The translations under genes were made by a program, and so were the position numbers. The notes beneath the pieces are model-generated. The model did no database searches and was not told the DNA's origin. It saw only the letters and a program-made list of their open reading frames with translations. Source: an uncultured Helicobacteraceae bacterium (GTDB lineage Bacteria > Campylobacterota > Campylobacteria > Campylobacterales > Helicobacteraceae). From it: a stretch of DNA of 64,000 nucleotides. The stretch covers positions 11,491-75,490 of the forward strand of contig CAKUOH010000009.1 in assembly GCA_934668765.1 (NCBI GenBank). The letters run 5' to 3'. The first letter of the stretch is position 1, and each line of letters starts with the position of its first letter. Of this stretch, positions 42,055 through 50,978 are shown piece after piece.

Positions 42055-42957
42055 ATGACAAAGAAAACAAAATCATCGAATCATAATAGATTCGCAAGAT
42101 TCAAAGCACAAATCAAAGATTTTTTCACACTTGAATCTATGGCACGAATTGCCTTTGCTTTTAGCGCGATTGTCTGCATTCTCGCGGTTATCATTATCTG
42201 CGCGTTTTTGTTTGGTAATGCGATTCCTACGATTTATCACATAGGCGTTGGCGAATTTCTTTTAGGCGATATGTGGCAACCGCTAAATGAAGTCTTTGGG
42301 ATTTTCCCTATGATTGTGGGGAGCATTTATGTAACGGGCTTAGCGATTGCCTTTGGCGTGCCTTTTGGGATTTTGTGCGCGATTTATCTAGCGTATTTTT
42401 CGCGTCAAAATCGCCTTTTAACGCCATTAGTGGAACTAATGGCGGGGATTCCTAGCATTGTGTATGGATTTTTTGGGCTTATTGTGGTTGTGCCGTTTTT
42501 CTCTCAAATCTTTGAGACAAATGGTAAGGGGCTTTTGAGCGCGAGCGTGCTTTTAGCTATGATGATTTTACCCACCATAATTTTGGTGTCAAAAAGTAGC
42601 ATTGAAGCAGTGAGTAAAAGCTACTTTGAGGGCGCAATCGCGCTAGGGGCAAGTAAAGAAAGGGCAGTGTTTTTTGTCGTGTTGCGTGATGCAAAAAGCG
42701 GGATTTTAGCAAGCGTGATTTTAGGCATAGGACGCGCCATTGGCGAGGCGATGGCGGTTATTGTAATCGCAGGGAATCAACCTGTATTGCCTGAATCCAT
42801 AAGCGATGGCGTGCGGACGATGACGACAAATATCGTGTTGGAGTTGGGCTATGCAAGCGGGATTCATAGGGACGCGCTCATTGCTTCAAGTGCGGTGCTG
42901 TTTGTGTTTATATTGCTGATAAATGCGTGCTTTTTGGCGATAAAGAAAAGGGCGTAA
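42055..42957 (+). CDS. pstC: phosphate ABC transporter permease PstC
   Basis: An inner-membrane permease of about 300 residues with six membrane helices. It has the family pattern [19 protein letters not shown] and the coupling loop EAVSKSYFEGAIALGASKERAVFFVVLRDAKSGI. I chose the ATG at 42055 with AGGA upstream; a GTG at 42019 in frame has no ribosome site. It starts 43 bases after pstS. Confidence 0.95.
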   Translation: MTKKTKSSNHNRFARFKAQIKDFFTLESMARIAFAFSAIVCILAVIIICAFLFGNAIPTIYHIGVGEFLLGDMWQPLNEVFGIFPMIVGSIYVTGLAIAFGVPFGILCAIYLAYFSRQNRLLTPLVELMAGIPSIVYGFFGLIVVVPFFSQIFETNGKGLLSASVLLAMMILPTIILVSKSSIEAVSKSYFEGAIALGASKERAVFFVVLRDAKSGILASVILGIGRAIGEAMAVIVIAGNQPVLPESISDGVRTMTTNIVLELGYASGIHRDALIASSAVLFVFILLINACFLAIKKRA

Positions 42958-42972
42958 GAAAGGGGCGATTAA

Positions 42973-43842
42973 ATGGGATTTAAAAACAAAATCGATAAAC
43001 AAATGATAGCCACGATAAAATCGCAGGATTTTCTCTCGCTCTTTTTGCGGGGGATTATGTTTGTAGGCGTGGGATTTACACTTGCCACTGTCGCGCTAAT
43101 GGTGGGCTACATTTTGTTTAAGGGCATTCCGCATTTAAGTCTCACACTCTTTGAGTGGGAATACTCCACGCTGAATGCCTCTATGACACCTGCTATCATA
43201 AACACGATTTTTATGATTTTACTATCTCTTGTTTTTGCCTTGCCTTTTGGAATCTTTGGCGCGATTTTCTTGCAAGAATACGCCAAGCCAAATAGCGCGG
43301 TGGTGGGAGTGATAAACCTCGCTTCTCAAGTGCTAGTGGGGATTCCTAGCATTGTGTATGGACTTTTTGGCTTTTTGGCATTTGTGATTTATTGTAAAAT
43401 GGGCGTGAGTATGCTTTCAGGCGCATTAACTTTGGCAATTATGATTTTGCCCTTGATTCTAACCGCTACACAAGAATCGCTCAAATCCGTGCCACTAGCC
43501 TATAAAGAGGGGAGTTTCGCGCTGGGTGCGGGGAAACTGCGGACGATATTTGTCGTGGTGTTGCCCTGCGCGTTAAGCGGGATTTTAAGTGGAGTGATTT
43601 TAAGCGTTGGGCGCATTATCGGGGAGAGTGCAGCATTGCTTTACACTTCAGGTAGCGTGGCAAAAGTCGCGGGGGTGGAAGATTCTGGACGGACATTAAG
43701 TGTGCATCTTTACGCGCTTTTAAGCGAGGGGCAGTATATCGAGCAAGCGTATGCCACAGCAGTAATTTTGCTCTTTGTTGTGGTAGGGATAAATCTTATC
43801 TCAAATCTTGCGATTAAAAAATTACAAAGTAAAGGAGCATAA
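42973..43842 (+). CDS. pstA: phosphate ABC transporter permease PstA
   Basis: A 289-residue permease with six membrane helices. The family pattern [16 protein letters not shown] and the coupling loop [30 protein letters not shown] are clear, and [10 protein letters not shown] follows. It pairs with PstC. Its stop is one base before the pstB start region. Confidence 0.95.
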   Translation: MGFKNKIDKQMIATIKSQDFLSLFLRGIMFVGVGFTLATVALMVGYILFKGIPHLSLTLFEWEYSTLNASMTPAIINTIFMILLSLVFALPFGIFGAIFLQEYAKPNSAVVGVINLASQVLVGIPSIVYGLFGFLAFVIYCKMGVSMLSGALTLAIMILPLILTATQESLKSVPLAYKEGSFALGAGKLRTIFVVVLPCALSGILSGVILSVGRIIGESAALLYTSGSVAKVAGVEDSGRTLSVHLYALLSEGQYIEQAYATAVILLFVVVGINLISNLAIKKLQSKGA

Positions 43843-43843
43843 A

Positions 43844-44599
43844 ATGGGCGTTGCATTTAAGATTAAAAATATGAATTTGCATTATGGGAATTTTCACGCG
43901 CTAAAAAATATCAATTTAGAGCTACAAGAAAATGAGATTTCTGCCTTTATCGGTCCTAGTGGCTGTGGCAAATCCACGCTATTAAGAAGCTTAAATCGTA
44001 TGAATGATTTAGTAGAATCCTGCAAAATCAAAGGGCAGATTTTACTCAACGACAAAAATATCTACAAAAATTACGATGTCAATCTCTTGCGAAAAAAGGT
44101 GGGAATGGTGTTTCAAAAGCCAAATCCTTTTCCTATGAGCATCTATGAAAATCTTACCTTTGGTCCCAAAACGCACGGCATTAAAGACAAAAGCAAACTC
44201 AATGAAATCGTAGAAAAATGTCTAAAAAATGTCGCACTTTTTGGCGAACTAAAAGATAGGCTGCACGATTCAGCATTATCTTTAAGTGGCGGACAACAGC
44301 AGAGACTTTGCATTGCAAGGGCTTTAGCGATTAACCCCGAAGTGATTTTAATGGATGAACCGACTTCCGCGCTAGACCCGATTTCTACGCTTAAAATCGA
44401 AGAGCTTATCAAAGATTTGCGCTCCAAATACACCGTGATTATCGTTACGCATAATATGCAGCAAGCAATGCGAATCAGTGATAGAGTGGCGTTTTTCTGG
44501 CTAGGCGAAGTGGTAGAATTTAACAAAACAAAAATCATTTTTAGCGATGAAGCAAAAGAGAAAAAGACAAGGGATTATATCGCAGGGCGATTTGGGTGA
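43844..44599 (+). CDS. pstB: phosphate ABC transporter ATPase PstB
   Basis: A 251-residue ATPase. Walker [11 protein letters not shown]-loop [14 protein letters not shown], signature LSGGQQQRL, Walker [14 protein letters not shown] and the switch VTHNMQQA are complete. Start chosen at the ATG after AAAGGAGC. No phoU follows; the next forward gene is far away. Confidence 0.97.
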   Translation: MGVAFKIKNMNLHYGNFHALKNINLELQENEISAFIGPSGCGKSTLLRSLNRMNDLVESCKIKGQILLNDKNIYKNYDVNLLRKKVGMVFQKPNPFPMSIYENLTFGPKTHGIKDKSKLNEIVEKCLKNVALFGELKDRLHDSALSLSGGQQQRLCIARALAINPEVILMDEPTSALDPISTLKIEELIKDLRSKYTVIIVTHNMQQAMRISDRVAFFWLGEVVEFNKTKIIFSDEAKEKKTRDYIAGRFG

Positions 44600-44771
44600 T
44601 TGCTTTTTGGCAGGATTTTCGCTTTCGCTCTCAATAACAAACACGCCGTCATTGTGAGAATCTGCGACTCTGTTAAAAGCTACAAAATTAGGGCTATTTT
44701 GCTTTTGCTATCATTTCCTGCCCTTTTCTTTGATTTTTTCCAAAATCTTGCGCACTCCTACTTCGTAGATT
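44600..44771. repeat. convergent spacer with CGTCATTGTGAG-type repeat
   Basis: Between pstB and the reverse restriction gene. Bases 44642-44680 hold a CGTCATTGTGAG repeat of the dispersed family also seen at 5698, 48600, 57090 and 62970. No gene. Confidence 0.4.
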
Positions 44772-45428
44772 TTAAATTCTGCGATATTGCTCTCTTTTTA
44801 GCCATAGTTGCCCCTCGCCCACATTGCCTCTGTGCTGTCCTGTCGAATAATATTTATTGCTCGCCACTTCATCGCTTGAAAGCACAAAATAGCGGATTTT
44901 ATCCCTCCATACTGCAATCCACACAAACGCATCACAACAAGCGGGTTTAATCTGCTGAAAATTCATATCAAAGCCCTCGACTGAATCGCTTGATAAGGCT
45001 TTGATTATCAGTGAATCGCCACTTTTTCGCCGCACAGCACGAGAGGCTTTGACTTCGATTCTAATGCCATTAAACCAAAAATCATACTGCCCATTATAAT
45101 GTGGGTCAAGTTTGTTTGTAGGACGCTCTAATTCTGGCACAATTTCATTTAAATGTCTTTGTGCCCACGATTCACCAAAGGTGCGTGGAGCAGTGATTTC
45201 AAAAAGATATAAATATTTATTGCGCTCTAAATAGGCATTTCTAATGTCTAAATATTCGCTTAAATTTAGCGTTTGCGTAGCGATAAGATGGGCGATGATA
45301 AACTCAAATTTATTAAACGGAAAAACGCTATACAAATCATCTAATCTTTCATCGCTTAAATCAATGCCGTTTTCATTTTGTTTCATCGTAGCAATTTTGA
45401 CTTGTAATTCTTTAATTAAATGTTGCAT
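44772..45428 (-). CDS. type II restriction endonuclease (PD-(D/E)XK), specificity unknown
   Basis: 218 residues. A nuclease core is visible as YDFWFNGIRIEVKAS, with Asp116, Glu125 and Lys127 in a D-X8-EVK arrangement typical of restriction enzymes. It overlaps the upstream methyltransferase by 17 bases on the same strand, so the two form one restriction-modification unit. I cannot name the recognition site. No frameshift is seen. Confidence 0.75.
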   Translation of the reverse strand: MQHLIKELQVKIATMKQNENGIDLSDERLDDLYSVFPFNKFEFIIAHLIATQTLNLSEYLDIRNAYLERNKYLYLFEITAPRTFGESWAQRHLNEIVPELERPTNKLDPHYNGQYDFWFNGIRIEVKASRAVRRKSGDSLIIKALSSDSVEGFDMNFQQIKPACCDAFVWIAVWRDKIRYFVLSSDEVASNKYYSTGQHRGNVGEGQLWLKREQYRRI

Positions 45429-46872
45429 TTAGTGCCTTTTTGATATGTTGTTTTTGGACTTCGTTTATGTCAAAGATTTGATAAATTTGTTCATTTGCAA
45501 AATGCACACTTTTATCATCACCACTTAAAATCTGCTCGACTAAAAAGGTGATTTGGCTATCTTGTTTGCGCGTGATTTGTGGAAAGGGTAGTTGCTCTAA
45601 ATTCCCTCGCAAAATCTTTATCTCGCCAAACATTATTCTATGCAAATACGCAAAAAGTTCAGAATTTAAAAAGCCAAGCGCGGTTTTGATAGATATATTT
45701 GGAATGCACGGGATAAGGATATTTGCGCTATTTAGGAACAACGCCCCACTATTGTCATACGCAAAGGCAAGTTTGTTTGAGATAAATTTATACACAAGTT
45801 TTTCTTTTGCGCGGTAAAACTCATCTTTTGCCACCTGCTGAAATTTCGCCCTGTCATAAATGATAAAATTCTGTGCTTTTTGCAAACGATATGGCACAAT
45901 CTCTTTGCCTGTGTAAATCGCCTCACTGCCTAAAATATGCTCTTTATGCAGGGCGTTTTTATTATCCCCCGTAACGATTCCTAATGCCCAAATACTCGCA
46001 CTTAAACTATATTTGCCCTGTGATTTTGCTTTCTCAATGATTGCTATATCTTGGTGTGATAACGCGCTAAAATTTAGATTCTGGCTTATGTAAAATGCAG
46101 ATAATGGGACTTCTAGCATTTGGTTATTTTTTATGATTTTGCATTTTGTTGTAAGATTTAATTTAGTGTGAGATTTTGATCTAGATTCTAGAATCTCTTT
46201 TTTATGCTCCACACTCACAAACTCCGTGCTAACACCACTAAAAATATTTGTATAATGTCTAATTTCTTGCAACGCACCATTACCCAAAATAAAAGAGCGC
46301 AAATCTTTGTGTGTTTTGACATTTAGCATTGATTTTGGGAGCAAAAATTTCATAACGCCATTTGGTTTTAGATTTTCATAAGATGTTATAAAAAAGAGCG
46401 AAAATCGCTCACCTGAAGTAATGTGAACTATATAATCGCCTCCATAAGTTTTTTTGTTTGCTTTGCAAACACCCCACGGAGGATTTGTGCATATATAATC
46501 AAATTGTGTTTTTTGGATTGTCCTTATGCTTTGAATCTCGCTACCAAACAAACTATCAACCCCACTAGGCTCTAAATAATCAGCGCAATAAATCTGTGGT
46601 GTAAATTCTAACTCACTAAATTTTACAAACAAGTTGATTTTAGCAATAAACACAGCGAGATGGTCATTATCAATGCCAAAAATTTGCGTTGGTTTTGCAT
46701 TTTTTAGGCTTAGTAAAAATGCTCCGCTTCCGCAAGCAGGGTCTAGCAATATTTGTTCATTTCTAAAATCTAGGCTCTGTGTCATTGCCTTTGTAATCGT
46801 GTGTGGCGTGTAGTAAGCCCCCATAATATTTTTTTGCCCTTTATAACTTAAATCTAACTCTTGCATTTGCAT
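45412..46872 (-). CDS. N6-adenine DNA methyltransferase of the restriction-modification pair
   Basis: About 486 residues from the ATG at 46872, which has GAAGAG upstream; a GTG at 46917 adds 15 residues without a ribosome site. Residues 20-240 form the catalytic domain with MGAYYTP, DPACGSGAF (SAM binding) and NPPWG (catalytic NPPY-type motif), the gamma-class order. The C-terminal half holds the target-recognition region (LGIVTGDNKN, YTGKEIVPY, LNSELFAYLHR, QLPFPQI). It protects host sites from the neighbouring nuclease. Confidence 0.9.
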   Translation of the reverse strand: MQMQELDLSYKGQKNIMGAYYTPHTITKAMTQSLDFRNEQILLDPACGSGAFLLSLKNAKPTQIFGIDNDHLAVFIAKINLFVKFSELEFTPQIYCADYLEPSGVDSLFGSEIQSIRTIQKTQFDYICTNPPWGVCKANKKTYGGDYIVHITSGERFSLFFITSYENLKPNGVMKFLLPKSMLNVKTHKDLRSFILGNGALQEIRHYTNIFSGVSTEFVSVEHKKEILESRSKSHTKLNLTTKCKIIKNNQMLEVPLSAFYISQNLNFSALSHQDIAIIEKAKSQGKYSLSASIWALGIVTGDNKNALHKEHILGSEAIYTGKEIVPYRLQKAQNFIIYDRAKFQQVAKDEFYRAKEKLVYKFISNKLAFAYDNSGALFLNSANILIPCIPNISIKTALGFLNSELFAYLHRIMFGEIKILRGNLEQLPFPQITRKQDSQITFLVEQILSGDDKSVHFANEQIYQIFDINEVQKQHIKKALNATFN

Positions 46873-46917
46873 TAACTCTTCTATGTTATGTGGCGGATTT
46901 GGGCTCAAACTGCCCAC

Positions 46918-47102
46918 GCAACTACAAAAAATGTGTGTGCAAATCTACGAATCGCCAAAAGCAATGAATAAATGTTATAGATTTGCGCTTGATTTACAAT
47001 GATTTGCAAGGTATCGCCCACAAATTATCTCATAAAACTTTTAGTGTGATTTCTGCTAAAATTGCGCTTTTAAAATTTTTAGATTTGCAATAAAGGGGAT
47101 TT
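46918..47102. promoter_or_regulatory. divergent spacer between the methyltransferase and DUF502 genes
   Basis: 185 bases. An AAAGGGG ribosome site precedes the forward gene. No clear promoter or regulator binding site can be assigned. Confidence 0.3.
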
Positions 47103-47645
47103 ATGAAAAGGCTTTTAAACTACACGCTCAAGGGGCTTTTCGCCGTCCTGCCGATTATCATTTTGCTTTGGATTTTAAAGATTGTCTATGATTTTATCGC
47201 AAATATTATAGATTCAATCTTTTCGATTACGCAAGGGGACTTCGTATTTACCGCCATTATCTGCGCTTTAATGCTTGTATTTTTCATCACGCTTGGCATA
47301 GTCGTAGAGCGCAACAAAGAGGCGATTTTCCTAAAAATGCTAGACATTGTGATAGGCAAAATCCCACTAATATCAAGCATCTACGCCACAATCAAAGAGA
47401 TTATGAGTCTATTTAGCGCAAAAGGCACGGAGAATTATTTGGGCGTGGTGTGGATAAAAATCGGGACGCACAAGGTTATGGGTTTTATTACAAAAGAGCT
47501 GGAGGACAGCTACTTTGTGTTTGTGCCTACCACGCCAAACCCCACTTCTGGCTTTTTGCTAAATGTCAAAAAAGACGAGGTTGAAAAAAGCGACTTATCC
47601 GTGGCAAATGGCTTTAAAAAGCTAATTTCGCTAGGAATCAAGTAG
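47103..47645 (+). CDS. DUF502 family membrane protein
   Basis: A 180-residue inner-membrane protein with two membrane helices (residues ~10-35 and ~48-72) and a cytoplasmic C-terminal domain. The pattern GKIPLISSIYATIKEIMSLF and FVPTTPNPTSGFLLNV is that of DUF502, widespread in bacteria but without a defined function. It stands as a single gene. Confidence 0.85.
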   Translation: MKRLLNYTLKGLFAVLPIIILLWILKIVYDFIANIIDSIFSITQGDFVFTAIICALMLVFFITLGIVVERNKEAIFLKMLDIVIGKIPLISSIYATIKEIMSLFSAKGTENYLGVVWIKIGTHKVMGFITKELEDSYFVFVPTTPNPTSGFLLNVKKDEVEKSDLSVANGFKKLISLGIK

Positions 47646-47762
47646 ATTTTGTCTTAAAGATTCAAGGCTCTGCAACCTTGCACTTTTTGTTGGATTTGGC
47701 TAGATTTGCAACACAATTCATAAAATCTTAAAATTTTCTTTATAAAAATATCATTTTATTGC

Positions 47763-47768
47763 TATAAT
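47763..47768 (+). promoter_or_regulatory. -10 element for the G9 outer-membrane protein gene
   Basis: TTGCTATAATTTCGG, a perfect TATAAT 43 bases before the ATG at 47812. Confidence 0.6.
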
Positions 47769-47811
47769 TTCGGCGCGTTTTTTGCAAAATTTATTTTTGA
47801 AAGGATTAGAT

Positions 47812-48544
47812 ATGAAAGTTTCTCATATTTTTTTGGCGGCGTTATTATCACTAGGCTAGGCAAATGCCCTATTTGCGGCTTCAAATAGGGGGGGGGGAAT
47901 TGCAAAATAAATCCGCCCCTAGCCAACAATACACCTTTGGCATAAAAGAGCCAAAGACAGGCGGATTCATCGGTGGCGAATTTGGATTTGGTTCTGGATA
48001 TGCAGATACTTCTTACTATACAATAGGGTATGGTTTATATAACTTTGGCTATCTTGTTGTGCCTGTAAATGTATTTGGTGGTTATCAATGGTATTTTTAC
48101 GATAGACCGCATTATATGCTTGGTGTTCGTGTGCGCGGACATTTTGGCTACACAAACTACAATGCAAATCTTTCGCGTTATTGGGCGCGTAATTCTGGCA
48201 ATGCTTCGCTAACTTCACACGCGATTCAATATGGCGCAGAAGCACAACTAATTTGGGACTTTTTAGATTATGAATCTCATACTTTGGGAATGCACTTTGC
48301 GCCTTTGGGCTTTGAAGGAAGCACATTTTTTGGCAAAGTAAAAGCAAATGGGCAAACGCAGGATTTGGGCTCACACACAAAGTTTGCTTACACTATTGGC
48401 ATTGGTTTGCACTACTACTATTCGGGAAATCATCAAGTCTATTTAACTCATAGATACCGCACTTATAGCCATCTATACAATACAGGCGAATATTACTCTG
48501 TGGCAAATAATGTCTTTTCATTTGGCTATGCGTATAAGTTTTAG
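47812..48544 (+). pseudogene. outer-membrane beta-barrel protein with in-frame amber stop and G9 tract
   Basis: A strong ribosome site (GAAAGGATTAGAT) and a perfect TATAAT serve the ATG at 47812, which begins a signal peptide (MKVSHIFLAALLSLG). A TAG at 47857-47859 stops it. Past the TAG the same frame reads ANALFAASN, then G9 (47888-47896) and another stop. The main frame (226 codons from 47864) lies one frame off and encodes a barrel with many Tyr/Gly strands, ending SFGYAYKF. A G8 or G11 tract would join the frames, but the TAG would still block synthesis. So the gene looks doubly inactivated. Confidence 0.8.
47888..47896 (+). repeat. G9 homopolymer
   Basis: Nine G just after the signal-peptide region of the outer-membrane protein gene; typical of phase-variable Campylobacterota surface genes. 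Confidence 0.9.
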
Positions 48545-48913
48545 AGTAAATTATGTAAAATTTGTGTGAATCTTTGATAGATTCGCGTGAATCTGGCGTA
48601 ATAAGCGGATTTATAGGATTGCTTCACTTTGTTTGCAATGAAGATTCATTTCTACTTTGTCATTCTGAGTTTTCGTAAGAAAGCGAAGAATCTAAAAAAG
48701 ATTTTGCGTAGATTCTTCGGCGACTTTGTCGCCTTAAGAATGACAAATGGGTGTGGTCTTTTTATGGATTGCTTCGTTGCGTTCTTTTTACTCACACGCC
48801 TCGAAATGACAGAATGGGATTTTTCGCAATGACGGGGGATTAAAATTATTCATCCAAATTTAAAGCCAAATCACTCGCCATTATCCATTCGCTATATTCG
48901 CTTAATCGCCCCA
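48545..48913. repeat. repeat-rich spacer downstream of efflux operon
   Basis: No gene. In order: palindrome AGATTCGCGTGAATCT (48579-48594); GGATTGCTTCACTTTG and GTCATTCTGAG...AAGAATGAC hairpin repeats (48600-48760); GGATTGCTTCGTTGCG and CGAAATGACAG / CGCAATGACGG words (48770-48835); then one copy of the 75-base repeat (48834-48908). Confidence 0.7.
48834..48908 (+). repeat. 75-base dispersed repeat, copy A
   Basis: Shares about 90% identity (7 differences in about 73 aligned bases, counted by eye) with the reverse complement of 62698-62772. Common words include TAAAATTATTCATCC, AAAGCCAAATCACTCGCC and TTCGCTATATTCGCT. Confidence 0.8.
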
Positions 48914-50143
48914 TTATTCGTGCCGTAGTGCGTCTATTGGATTTAGCTTTGATGCACGGCGTGCGGGGAGATAGCCAAATAGCACTCCCAAAAAACCCGA
49001 AAATACAAATGCCACAATCGCAATGCCTGAGCTAAATACAAAGGGAATCTCCATTACGATAGATAGCCCAAGTGCTATGAAAAACGCCAAAATTATGCCG
49101 ATAATCCCGCCTAGTGCGCTTATAACGACAGATTCGATTAAAAATTGTAGCAACACTTCGCTCTCTAACGCACCGATGGCAAGTCGTGTGCCGATTTCTT
49201 TGGTGCGCTCAGTAACGGAGACTAGCATAATATTCATAATGCCGATTCCACCCACAATCAGGCTCACTCCCGCAATAGAACCGATAAATAGCGTAAGCAT
49301 AGTCATCGTGCTAGTCATTGCTTCCTCAAACTGCTTTGTGTCGCGAATCTCAAAATTATCCACCTTACCACTTTTATCAATACCGCGAATCTCGCGCAGT
49401 AGTGCCTTTATCTCATTTGTCTTTTGCTTTGAATCTACGCCGTCTTTTAGTGAGATAAGCACTTGATTGATATTATTTATCGAACTTTTTTCTTTGCCAA
49501 GTGTGCGTAGATAGGATTTTAGCGGGAAAAGCACGATTTCATCTTGGTCGGAGTGCCCTACTTGCCCCTTGCTTTTTAGTGTGCCTATGACTTCGCAAAT
49601 TAGGCTTCCGTACTTATTGCCGATTTTTAACTTTTCGCCTAGCGGATTTTCAGCCCCAAAAAGCTCTTTTTGGACGCTTGCACCGATGATACAGACATTT
49701 ACACCACTTTTATATTCATCATCGCTAAATTCGCGCCCACTCTCAATCTCCCAATTTGCCACGATAAAATAATCGCTCTCTACGCCCAAAGTCTCGCTTT
49801 CACGGGCATTTTGCTTGTATTGCACAAGCGAATTGCCTTTCCCTACGGCACTTAAAGCATTTATGCCATAGATTCTATCGCGGATTAGCTCGATTTCTTG
49901 TTCATTAAAATATCGCTTTAAACTCTGTCCTGCCGTATCAAGCCCGTGTGCTGGCATTAGCATAAGCAGATTATTGCCAAGCTGTGCGATATTTTCTTTT
50001 ACCTGTGCGCTCATTCCATTGCCTAGTGTAATCATCACAATAACGCTACCTGTGCCAATTATAATGCCTAGCATCGTTAGAAACGCCCGAAGCATATTTC
50101 TATGAATCTGCCGAAACGCCAAAATAAACGCATTTAAAATCAT
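48914..50143 (-). CDS. MacB-like ABC transporter permease
   Basis: A 409-residue permease with four membrane helices: one near residue 20, a periplasmic core domain (about 45-270), and three at the C-terminus (FtsX domain, VGGIGIMNIMLVSVTERTKEIGTRLAIGA). This is the membrane half of MacB; the ATPase half is a separate upstream gene overlapping by 4 bases (ATGA). Together with MacA and TolC homologues it should expel drugs, peptides or lipids across both membranes. Confidence 0.9.
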   Translation of the reverse strand: MILNAFILAFRQIHRNMLRAFLTMLGIIIGTGSVIVMITLGNGMSAQVKENIAQLGNNLLMLMPAHGLDTAGQSLKRYFNEQEIELIRDRIYGINALSAVGKGNSLVQYKQNARESETLGVESDYFIVANWEIESGREFSDDEYKSGVNVCIIGASVQKELFGAENPLGEKLKIGNKYGSLICEVIGTLKSKGQVGHSDQDEIVLFPLKSYLRTLGKEKSSINNINQVLISLKDGVDSKQKTNEIKALLREIRGIDKSGKVDNFEIRDTKQFEEAMTSTMTMLTLFIGSIAGVSLIVGGIGIMNIMLVSVTERTKEIGTRLAIGALESEVLLQFLIESVVISALGGIIGIILAFFIALGLSIVMEIPFVFSSGIAIVAFVFSGFLGVLFGYLPARRASKLNPIDALRHE

Positions 50144-50907
50144 AATCCGCCTCCTTTTAAATCTCGATTATGTGAATCTGTAATTTGTCCTCCATCTGCA
50201 AGGGAGGGAGAAATATTTGCAAGAGACGAATTGCTTTTTGTTTCATCAATATTGCCATCTAAAAAATGCACTTCTCTGCTTGCATATTCTGCCATCTCTG
50301 GCTCGTGGGTTACCATTAGAATCGTAATGCCTAAATCCTTATTTAGCCACTGCAAAATTTTCATAATCTCTACACTGCGCTTTGTATCAAGGTTGCCTGT
50401 TGGCTCATCGGCTAGTAAAAACAAAGGCTTACTTGCAATCGCCCTTGCAATCGCCACGCGCTGTTGCTGTCCGCCACTAAGTTTATTTGAAGTGTGGTTT
50501 TCAAAGCCATCTAATCCTACCATTTTTAGCGATTCAATGGCGACTTTTTGACGCTCTGCCTTTGGCACTCCACGATATAAAAGGGGCAATTCTACATTTT
50601 CTAGCGCGGTGGTGCGTGGCAAGAGATTAAATCCTTGAAAAATAAAGCCGATAAAATGTCGCCGTAAAAGTGCGCGTTCGTTGCGCGTGAGCTTAAAAAC
50701 GCTCACATTTTCAAAGAGATATTCCCCACTTGTGGCAATATCAAGGCAACCCAAAATATTTGCCATCGTGCTTTTACCACTGCCACTAGGTCCCATAAGT
50801 GCGATAAAATCGCCTTTGTTAATCTCTAAATTCACGCCTTTAAGCGCACGAAACGCGCTTGTCCCCTCGCCATAAGTTTTAGTGATATTGCTTAATTTTA
50901 TAAACAT
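50140..50907 (-). CDS. MacB-like ABC transporter ATPase
   Basis: A 255-residue ATPase. Walker A GPSGSGKST, signature [16 protein letters not shown], Walker B LLADEPTGNLD and the VTHEPEMA switch are complete. The last 30 residues (SSLANISPSLADGG...LKGGGL) are not normal for the family; they come from a degenerate copy of the GC-rich palindromic repeat at 50186-50211. It lies between macA and the permease. Confidence 0.93.
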   Translation of the reverse strand: MFIKLSNITKTYGEGTSAFRALKGVNLEINKGDFIALMGPSGSGKSTMANILGCLDIATSGEYLFENVSVFKLTRNERALLRRHFIGFIFQGFNLLPRTTALENVELPLLYRGVPKAERQKVAIESLKMVGLDGFENHTSNKLSGGQQQRVAIARAIASKPLFLLADEPTGNLDTKRSVEIMKILQWLNKDLGITILMVTHEPEMAEYASREVHFLDGNIDETKSNSSLANISPSLADGGQITDSHNRDLKGGGL

Positions 50908-50978
50908 TTTCGCGCTCCCTTTTTGTTTGAATCTGCGAATTTTATGCCGAATCTTTTGCGAATTTTAAGGGCAAATTG

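Noticed and set aside
44600..44950. Forward frame after pstB as a PhoU gene
   Set aside because: The translation has no PhoU pattern and overlaps the restriction nuclease gene on the other strand.
49023..49466. Forward open frames opposite the efflux permease
   Set aside because: Shadow of the reverse permease gene, which has full family motifs.
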